Source of the DNA: an uncultured Lachnospiraceae bacterium
GTDB lineage: Bacteria > Bacillota > Clostridia > Lachnospirales > Lachnospiraceae
DNA: 59,268 nucleotides
Assembly (NCBI GenBank): GCA_910578175.1
Contig: CAJTPF010000009.1
Location: 43,790 to 103,057, forward strand
Direction: 5' to 3'
The notes beneath the pieces were generated by a model that was given only the letters and a program-made list of their open reading frames with translations, was not told the origin of the DNA and searched no databases. The position numbers and the translations under genes are program-made. Shown one piece after another: positions 53,777 to 59,268 of this stretch (position 1 is the first letter of the stretch; each line of letters opens with the position of its first letter).

Positions 53777-55377
53777 ATTATTTTTTGTTGTGTAAATAGC
53801 GCTTCCATATGGGGAATTCAGCCCTATATTGTGAAGATAGAAACAGATATCAGTCAGGGACTGCCAGTTTTTCATATGGTGGGACTGCTGTCTTCTGAAG
53901 TCCGGGAGGCAAGGGAAAGAGTGAGAACAGCTTTGAGAAACATTGGGCATCCCCTTCCTTATGGAAGGATTACCGTTAGTCTTTCACCCGCAGACCGGAG
54001 AAAAGAGGGTTCATGTTTTGACCTGGCCATTGCAGTTGCCCTGATGATCAATATGAATATTATTGGTGAAGTGCGTATCCGGGATTTTCTGATCGTAGGG
54101 GAATTAGGATTAAACGGAGATGTGAAGGGGATTCATGGTGTTCTTCCGATCATTATCATGGCAAAACAGCAAGGATTCCGTTATTGTATGGTTCCTTTTG
54201 AAAATGCGGCAGAAGGATGTGTGGTAGACGGTGTACAAGTTGTACCTGTCAGAAATTTGTCTGAAGCAGTGAAGTATCTGAATGGAACATCGGAATTTCC
54301 TGTTGCAAACGGATCTGCTCCAGGGGGGAAAAGTTTAAATAAAGTGCTTAAAGATCGTACCGGCGATATGTCGGAAATATACGGACATGAAATGGCAAAA
54401 CGGGCAGTAACGATTGCAGCTGCCGGAAAACATAATCTATTAATGATCGGGCCGCCGGGTTCCGGTAAATCCATGCTTGCTTCCAGGATTCCGGGAATCA
54501 TGCCGGGCAGATTGCAGATACCATGGAACCGGAAATGCTTGCGCAGATGGATCTGCGGGCGGATATGACCATGGAAGAGAGGATGGATATATCAGGCATA
54601 CATAGTATCTGCGGAATATTAAATGAGAGCGGTCTGATCACGAAAAGACCGTTTCGGGCGCCGCATCCGGGGATTACGCTGCCGGCGCTGGTTGGCGGCG
54701 GTTTACATCCCAGACCCGGAGAATTGACTATTGCCCATGGAGGCGTATTATTTTTTGACGAATTGCCGGAGTTCCATTCTAAGATATTGGATGCGTTACG
54801 GCAGCCTTTAGAAGAAAAAAAAGTCCGGGTGGTAAGAAACGGCGGAAATTATGAATTTCCTGCCGACTGTCTTTTTGTTGCCTCCATGAATCCATGCAGA
54901 TGCGGATTTTATCCGGATAGAAATAAATGTAACTGTTCCGTAACGGATATCCGGAAATATCTGGGCAGAATCAGCGGTCCTTTTCTGGACCGGATGGATA
55001 TGTGTATTGATGTGCCAAGACAGCCTCTTGATGAAGCTGGAGACCACAGGTTATCACAGGCGGAGGAATCTTCCGATAAGATCAAGGAACGCATCGACCG
55101 TGCGGTTCAGGTTCAGATTCGGAGAAACAAGGGCAAATATAACAGCCGGATATCGGTGAATGAGATAAAACAGTATTGTGTGCTGGACGATGCGGGTAAT
55201 CGTCTGATGCGTGATGCATATCAGAAGTTTTCGCTGAGCATGAGAAGTTATTATAAGATAATAAAAACGGCACGTACAATAGCAGATTTGGAGGGATCGC
55301 CGGATATATGCCGGGTACATCTCGGGGAAGCGTTGGGATACCGGATAGGCAGCGGAAAGTATAATAATATTTTTTAA
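53777..55377 (+). pseudogene. comM: comM (YifB, Mg-chelatase-like branch-migration ATPase), frameshifted, ATT start
   Basis: Two frames together make one YifB/ComM protein. The first holds the N-terminal domain (VNSASIWGIQPYIVKIETDISQG; VSLSPADRRKEGS) and Walker A GPPGSGKS. Near 54508 it leaves the frame in CCGGGCAG; one extra G would restore it. The second frame continues (HSICGILNESG, RPFRAPHPG, FDELPEF, NPCRCG) to the end. Similarity starts at about 53786, where no ATG, GTG or TTG is in frame; ATT 53777 lies six bases after GGAGG and is the likely start. GTG 53831 would cut conserved residues. ComM is a helicase for DNA integration during natural transformation. Confidence 0.85.
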
Positions 55378-55381
55378 TGAG

Positions 55382-56083
55382 GTGAAAGCGACGACAATAG
55401 ACGAATATTGGTTCTGGCTTTGTAATATTGACGGAATCGGAAGTAAGAAAGCAGACAGACTGATAAAGCGGTTCGGAAATCCGGAAGTGATATACCGGGC
55501 AGGTGCAAAAGAGCTATCTTTGGCTGAAGGAATAACGGAACAGGATATCCATAATATCAAAGAGAGCAGAAAAACAGGTATTTTAAAAGAAAAATATGAA
55601 TATATGAATCGCAAAGCCATACAATTTATACATAGGGAATCTGAACTGTTCCCCCGGCAGTTAAAAGAAATGACAGACTGTCCATATGGGTTGTTTGTAA
55701 AAGGAAATGCAAAACGGCTGACACAAGGCGAAACGAATGGAATGGTATCTGTGGTTGGAGCAAGAAATTCTTCATCTTACGGAAATCATATAGCAGAACA
55801 GATGGGATTTGAACTGGCTGTCCATGGTGTTACCGTTATCAGCGGCATGGCAAGGGGAATCGATGCTTCCGCGCACTGGGGCGCCGTTCATGCCAAGGGT
55901 CAGACGATAGCCGTATTGGGCTGCGGGGCGGATATCTGTTATCCGAGAGAAAATATAAACCTTTATGAAGCGATTTTAGAACATGGAGTTATCATTTCGG
56001 AATATCCCTGTCAGACGCCACCGACTGCCTGGCAGTTTCCAATGAGAAACAGAATCATAAGCGGGTTGGCGGAGGGTATCAGA
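55382..56083 (+). pseudogene. dprA: dprA (smf), 3' end removed by an integrated element
   Basis: Starts at GTG 55382, five bases after comM. An N-terminal helix-hairpin-helix-like region (NIDGIGSKKADRLIKRFG) leads into the Rossmann domain with VVGARNSSSYGN, SGMARGIDASAHWGAV, AVLGCGADICYP and QFPMRNRIISGLAEG. Similarity stops after GLAEGI, where intact DprA goes on with VVVEA and about 120 more residues. The frame runs on to 56206 with an unrelated tail from the element. DprA loads RecA on incoming single-stranded DNA in transformation; the missing part includes the end of the Rossmann domain and the C-terminal winged helix. Confidence 0.92.
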
Positions 56084-56099
56084 ATAAAAAAGGGAAAAT
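56071..56099. other. Predicted attachment site: dprA/element junction
   Basis: dprA similarity ends near 56080 and the recombinase stop is at 56099, so the crossover lies in these bases. Large serine recombinases usually sit next to their attachment site. The core dinucleotide cannot be fixed without the other end or an empty site. Confidence 0.65.
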
Positions 56100-57679
56100 C
56101 AGAGCGTAATAAAAAGCGTTTCCCCATCCCATACACACTCAGAAAGCACTTCTTTTGCAATCTCATTGCGCTCTTCAGCGCTGAACTCCTCAAAATTATC
56201 CAATAATCTGATGATCTCATCACGTTTTTCCATAGCACTCTTCAGGTGGGTGGCGGCCCGGCGTTCATTGGCGGATGCAGAGAGCAGCTTTTTCCTGAGA
56301 GAGTTATACTCAATATCTAATTTCTCAATCTCACTCACTATATATTTTGCGGCGGCGGATCCTGCATTTGTCGCAAGGGTGCCGGTGAGCTTCTCAATTT
56401 TGCTCTGGCAGCGCTCCATGGCGGCCCGGAGGTTGGCGGTGGAATCAGAAGGATCCCGCTTCTCTTCCTTCAGATACCGCTTCACGGCGGAGGGATCGTG
56501 CTGTATGGCCCGGAATACCTCCAACACCTTCTCATCCAACAGATCCGCCTTGATCTGAGACATATCACACGCTTCAGCACCGGCCCTCATGCGTCTGGGG
56601 CAGTAATACCAGGTTGAAACGGATCCATCCACCTTCTTTTTCCGGCTCATGCTCATGGATCGGCCACATTTGCACCGGAGGGCACCCTTCAGGAGCGGGA
56701 GATCATATTTGGGAGCCTTGCTGAAAGTGTTATGGCCAAACTGGCCAATGATGGCAAAATAGCGCTGATCTGTCATATAGGGCTCATGGTACCCAATGCT
56801 GATCCGCCACTTTTCAGGCGGTGCCTGCATATGCCTCTTTTTACCGTTCACCTTCTTTTCCATAGTCCGGCCATATACCATGATCCCGTGGGTACCATCC
56901 CACTTCTCCCTGGGAGATTCCTCATCCATGATACAGCCCTTTGCCTCAAAATAATCATACATGGCAGCAGTATTCTGGACGCAATGAGGAGAGGTAAACA
57001 TATTATAGATCTGAGTGGTAGAGAGAAAGCTCCCGCTGAGGGATGTGATCCCGTGTTTCCTGCAATATGTTTCCATGTTCTGAAGGGTGAAATGGTTTTC
57101 CAGAAAGAGATCAATAAGCCGGTTTTTATACTGGATCTCCTCATCATTGAAAGTGAGGGTTTTATGAGACTTTGAGCCAAGATCCAGAGGGATGATGGAA
57201 TATCCAAGAGGGGGCCGCCCGCCGCACCAAAAACCTTTTGCGGCCAAGTGGTTCATATTGTCGGTGATCCTAAGGGAATCTGTTTGCACTTCAAGGCCGG
57301 AGAAAATCACGGCCAGATACATCATGGCCTCTCCCAGAGGCGTGGTGGTGTCGATCCCGTCCTTTACAGTGATAAATTTCACACTATGCTCCTTCAGGAA
57401 GGTGTAAAAAGTGCAGAAATCCATCATATCAGAGCACACCCGATCAATTTTATAGATGATCACACAATCAATGAGCCCGGCAGATATATCCTCCCGGAGC
57501 TGATTCATGCCAGGACGATCCATATTTGAACGTACAAAGCCATCATCCTCATAGTATTGGATGGAATCAGGATCCTCAAAATGTTGCTGTATGTGGGCCT
57601 CACATACTGAAAATTGCATTTGCGTACTGTCTGAAGTATCTTTGAAATAAGATTTGCGGCCATAGATACCAAAATTCAC
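56099..57679 (-). CDS. Large serine recombinase (integrase)
   Basis: 526 residues from GTG 57679, chosen because AGGAGG lies seven bases before it; the frame extends further upstream but that part covers the small RNA region. The catalytic domain has GIYGRKS with nucleophile Ser10, KIDRVCSDMMDF, and DTTTPLGEAMMYLAVIFSGLE. The recombinase domain follows (GGRPPLGY), then a zinc ribbon (ALRCKCGRSMS, WYYCPRRMRAGAEACD), and a coiled coil near 430-490. These enzymes integrate phage or ICE DNA at a single site and need a directionality factor to excise. It sits against the junction with dprA. Confidence 0.93.
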   Translation of the reverse strand: MNFGIYGRKSYFKDTSDSTQMQFSVCEAHIQQHFEDPDSIQYYEDDGFVRSNMDRPGMNQLREDISAGLIDCVIIYKIDRVCSDMMDFCTFYTFLKEHSVKFITVKDGIDTTTPLGEAMMYLAVIFSGLEVQTDSLRITDNMNHLAAKGFWCGGRPPLGYSIIPLDLGSKSHKTLTFNDEEIQYKNRLIDLFLENHFTLQNMETYCRKHGITSLSGSFLSTTQIYNMFTSPHCVQNTAAMYDYFEAKGCIMDEESPREKWDGTHGIMVYGRTMEKKVNGKKRHMQAPPEKWRISIGYHEPYMTDQRYFAIIGQFGHNTFSKAPKYDLPLLKGALRCKCGRSMSMSRKKKVDGSVSTWYYCPRRMRAGAEACDMSQIKADLLDEKVLEVFRAIQHDPSAVKRYLKEEKRDPSDSTANLRAAMERCQSKIEKLTGTLATNAGSAAAKYIVSEIEKLDIEYNSLRKKLLSASANERRAATHLKSAMEKRDEIIRLLDNFEEFSAEERNEIAKEVLSECVWDGETLFITL

Positions 57680-57698
57680 AGCAAAACCTCCTAAAAAT

Positions 57699-57714
57699 GG
57701 GCGTAAAAATGCCC
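57699..57714 (-). other. Short hairpin in the recombinase mRNA leader
   Basis: On the minus strand GGGC-ATTTTTAC-GCCC is followed by ATTTTT and then the AGGAGG of the recombinase gene. The stem is only 4 bp, so it is at best a weak attenuator. Confidence 0.35.
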
Positions 57715-57721
57715 GGATTGA

Positions 57722-57750
57722 TTGAAAAATCCAGGAGATAATGCTATTAT
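57722..57750 (+). promoter_or_regulatory. Promoter of a small RNA in the element
   Basis: TTGAAA (57722-57727), 17 bases ending in TGC (extended -10), TATTAT (57745-57750). It points to the right, away from the recombinase gene, and has no coding region downstream before a terminator. Confidence 0.65.
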
Positions 57751-57756
57751 ATATTT

Positions 57757-57812
57757 TGCGAGAATACATGAGCATTATCTCATGGGCCCGGTGAATAGCC
57801 GGGCTTTTTCTT
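57757..57812 (+). ncRNA. Candidate 55-nt regulatory RNA of the element
   Basis: Starts a few bases after the promoter and ends at an intrinsic terminator: hairpin CATGAG-CATTAT-CTCATG (57767-57784), then GCCCGG-TGAATAG-CCGGGC (57786-57804) and a T run. It lies between the recombinase start and the end of the TM2 gene, both on the opposite strand, and is exactly complementary to their shared transcript. An antisense role on recombinase mRNA is inferred. No known family is recognised. Confidence 0.5.
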
Positions 57813-57816
57813 TTTT
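57786..57816 (+). terminator. Terminator of the small RNA
   Basis: GCCCGG and CCGGGC pair around seven bases, followed by TTTTTCTTTTTT. It directly abuts the stop codon of the minus-strand TM2 gene, for which it is in the wrong direction. Confidence 0.75.
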
Positions 57817-58396
57817 ACTCTTCTATAACGATCACGCACCGGCAGCCAAGATGGAACGGCGGGCAATTATAGCCGATCCTGGCAGAAGATACCGGAAACG
57901 TGCGGCCTTTGTATTTCCTGCAAAGATCACAAAGATCATTGTCGATCATGGAAACAATCCTATATTTGGATGCACCGCAATCCTTCAGGTTGGCCAGAGT
58001 GGTGGTGGTGCTGTAATAACTATGCACATACCCAATCCTGAGCATGAGATCCTCACATTCAGAATCAGGATGAGCAGAGATGTAAGCATCCCGGATCCGC
58101 TCATATGAAAGCCCTGATTTGATCATGGGGAGGACAAAAGAAACAAATTCAGGATCCAGAGAGAGGCAAAGCTGCTCAACCATATCATCCTGAGAAGGAG
58201 CAGGGGCAGCAGGAGCCTTCACTTTATGCTGAAATATTGCTAAAAATGCCAGGATGCAATCAATAAACCATCCTATTCCGAAAATGCCAAAGGTAAAAAG
58301 ATAGAGAAAACCCTGGCCATATTTCTTCTGGATGAACTTATGCACACCGCACCAACCAAAAAGAAGAGTAACGATAAAAAGCGCCATACTATTCAT
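57815..58396 (-). CDS. TM2-domain membrane protein with phage-head-like cysteine motif
   Basis: 193 residues. Residues 1-58 are a TM2 domain: two membrane helices with the GWCGVHKFIQKKYGQGFLYL and GIFGIGWFIDCI pattern. A Pro/Ala linker and a helical middle follow. The C-terminal 35 residues read CDLCRKYKGRTFPV, NCPPFHLGCRC, closely like the end of the SPP1 gp7 / Mu F minor head protein domain (CxxC ... HPNCRC). I know of no named function for this pair. ATG has AGGAGG six bases upstream. It lies 38 bases after the repressor gene in the same direction, so it should be expressed in the integrated state. Confidence 0.75.
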   Translation of the reverse strand: MNSMALFIVTLLFGWCGVHKFIQKKYGQGFLYLFTFGIFGIGWFIDCILAFLAIFQHKVKAPAAPAPSQDDMVEQLCLSLDPEFVSFVLPMIKSGLSYERIRDAYISAHPDSECEDLMLRIGYVHSYYSTTTTLANLKDCGASKYRIVSMIDNDLCDLCRKYKGRTFPVSSARIGYNCPPFHLGCRCVIVIEE

Positions 58397-58434
58397 AGTT
58401 GCCTCCTATGTACCAATTCAAAAAAGCATTTTTT

Positions 58435-58950
58435 CTAAGCGTTTTCTTGTAATGCTTGTGATTCTGTCTCCATTTTTTTCTCCCGCTCCAACTCCTGCCG
58501 GTATAGGGCCACCTTCTCATCAATGGAGAGTTCAGAGAGATCCTCCGGCCCGATTGGCTCAGGCAGCGCTTCAGGGCGGCCATTCTGGGAAACAGCATCC
58601 AAAATAAATTGATCAATCACTTCTCTGGACGGCCCGTCTAATTTCTGATAAGCAATCATGATCCCTTTGATAATGTCATACAGAGGGTTGCTTTTCTCAA
58701 CCAGATCCGAAACAGCGGCGGCGGCCTCATCCTCAACCGGGATCCTCATTTCACCAGATCCGGTGCGGAGCCACTCCTCATTGATGCCAAACTCCCGGCA
58801 AATATCGGATATTGTCCTATCTGTTATATTTTTAGTGCCGTTTTCCATGGCACTCACATGAGTTTGCCTGATGTGGAGACGATCAGCAACATCATTCTGA
58901 GTGAGGCCAAGATCTTTCCTGAAGGCTTTTAGCCTGTCTTTCATTTCCAC
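58435..58950 (-). CDS. XRE-family phage-type repressor
   Basis: 171 residues from GTG 58950, seven bases after AGGAGGTGA; upstream in-frame ATGs lie in the control region. Residues 4-65 are a helix-turn-helix of the Cro/CI type (LTQNDVADRLHIRQTHVSAMENG), with the NEEWLRTGSGEM box common after this fold in phage repressors. The rest is helical and has no S24 peptidase signature, so the switch is probably not RecA-mediated self-cleavage. It likely represses the rightward promoter at 59019 and its own gene. Confidence 0.9.
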   Translation of the reverse strand: MEMKDRLKAFRKDLGLTQNDVADRLHIRQTHVSAMENGTKNITDRTISDICREFGINEEWLRTGSGEMRIPVEDEAAAAVSDLVEKSNPLYDIIKGIMIAYQKLDGPSREVIDQFILDAVSQNGRPEALPEPIGPEDLSELSIDEKVALYRQELEREKKMETESQALQENA

Positions 58951-58970
58951 AAAAATCACCTCCTGAGAGT

Positions 58971-58999
58971 AATATAACACGGAAAATATTTCTTTGCAA
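58971..58999 (-). promoter_or_regulatory. Repressor promoter (leftward)
   Basis: Minus strand: TTGCAA, 17 bases, TATATT. The -35 overlaps a degenerate inverted copy of the operator sequence. Confidence 0.7.
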
Positions 59000-59018
59000 T
59001 ATTTTTTTAATAAAACCA

Positions 59019-59047
59019 TTGACACAAATAGAGCAAAGAGGTAAAAT
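59019..59047 (+). promoter_or_regulatory. Rightward early promoter of the element
   Basis: TTGACA (59019-59024), 17 bases, TAAAAT (59042-59047). It drives the small gene at 59092 and whatever follows outside the window. Confidence 0.8.
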
Positions 59048-59064
59048 AAAAGTGCAAAGAGGTA
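59033..59064. promoter_or_regulatory. Operator repeats of the element repressor
   Basis: GCAAAGAGGTA occurs exactly twice (59033-59043 and 59054-59064), 21 bases or two helical turns apart, so both face the same side of DNA. The first covers the spacer and the start of the rightward -10. A degenerate inverted copy (TATTTCTTTGC) sits at 58987-58997 on the leftward -35. Confidence 0.65.
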
Positions 59065-59091
59065 TTACGCCACAAGAAAGGAGAAAAAGAT

Positions 59092-59262
59092 ATGAAAGAT
59101 CAGAGCAATTTTCACAAGACGGTTAGAAACCTGATGTTACTGGATCCTGAGAGCCTTCTTCTGATTGACAGCGGCGTGAAGCTGCTTCTGGCAAGGCAGG
59201 GCATGGTAAAGAAGGCGGAAGAGAAAAAGGGAAAGCGCCGGGAAGAGCAGGCAGCAATCTGA
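59092..59262 (+). CDS. Small basic protein, first gene of the rightward operon
   Basis: 56 residues, ATG after AAAGGAG. A hydrophobic/acidic first half (MLLDPESLLLIDSGVKLLLA) and a strongly basic tail (KKAEEKKGKRREEQAA). It has no recognised family. In temperate phages this first rightward position usually holds a Cro-like, excisionase or antirepressor protein, but no helix-turn-helix is evident here. Confidence 0.7.
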   Translation: MKDQSNFHKTVRNLMLLDPESLLLIDSGVKLLLARQGMVKKAEEKKGKRREEQAAI

Positions 59263-59268
59263 AAGAAA

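Larger units (their letters stand above)
56084..59268. mobile_element. Left end of an integrative element or prophage (continues beyond the window)
   Basis: From the broken dprA to the window edge: serine recombinase, small RNA, TM2-domain protein and XRE repressor leftward, a two-promoter control region, and a first small rightward gene. This is the integration-lysogeny end of a temperate phage or similar element. No structural or conjugation gene falls inside the window, so the type cannot be decided. Confidence 0.85.

Noticed and set aside
53831..53833. GTG 53831 as the start of comM
   Set aside because: It would remove the conserved VNSASIWGIQPY stretch and lies far from the GGAGG site.
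54490..54530. Programmed frameshifting in comM
   Set aside because: No slippery heptamer and no convincing downstream stem or inner ribosome site; a one-base deletion is simpler.
54523..55377. A separate gene for the C-terminal half of ComM
   Set aside because: It has no ribosome site at its first ATG, lacks Walker A, and continues the preceding frame; a frameshift explains it better.
57722..58108. A 128-residue plus-strand frame over the small RNA and TM2 gene
   Set aside because: It crosses an intrinsic terminator, lacks a ribosome site, and is antisense to a recognisable protein.

Overview
The window looks like the chromosome of a spore-forming, low-to-mid GC, single-membrane Clostridia, most likely Lachnospiraceae. 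The evidence is a CIRCE-controlled hrcA-grpE-dnaK-dnaJ operon, the Bacillota block ireB-ruvX-DUF1292-(mltG-like)-trmR-trhP, a sporulation sigma-K without pro-sequence, SpoIID-like and RNase J genes, frequent TTG starts with strong AGGAGG sites, and a type IV pilus locus with no outer-membrane secretin.

Layout. 1-3116: a dynamin-like GTPase and its membrane/coiled-coil partner. 3142-5030: prfC, then a promoter, a 6S-like RNA and a strong terminator. 5165-13580: a SpoIID-domain protein, a YihY membrane protein, a branching-enzyme-like protein whose catalytic residues are replaced, an MscS channel and argH. 13838-23959: dUTPase, the heat-shock operon, prmA, rsmE, a cysteine desulfurase and thiI. 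24084-33822: a Crh-like (histidine-less) HPr, mtaB, the ireB block with RNase J inside it, sigK, a Kef-type antiporter and a small J-domain protein.

33970-53638 is one long type IV pilus locus: pilB, pilT, pilC, two major-type pilins, pilD, a fused pilM-pilN, a pilO-like gene, four minor pilin-like genes (PilV, PilX/GspK, GspH and PilW types) and a 2118-residue exported protein in the place where PilY1-like tip proteins sit in other systems. A terminator and a consensus promoter separate it from comM and dprA, whose products act in natural transformation elsewhere.

Both of those genes are broken. comM carries a frameshift near 54508 and seems to start at ATT. dprA is cut at about 56080 by a mobile element that runs off the right edge. 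The visible element end holds a large serine recombinase, a tiny promoter-to-terminator RNA, a TM2-domain membrane protein with a phage-head-like cysteine motif, an XRE repressor, a divergent promoter pair with repeated operators, and the first small gene of the rightward operon. The layout suggests an integrated prophage or integrative element whose exact excision could restore dprA.

Most of the window is ordinary core genome. The parts most worth a second look are the dprA-integrated element with its small RNA and TM2 fusion, the inactive-looking branching enzyme, the pilus locus with its giant protein, and the inverted repeat over the 6S-like promoter. No tRNA, rRNA, CRISPR array or complete insertion sequence was seen.
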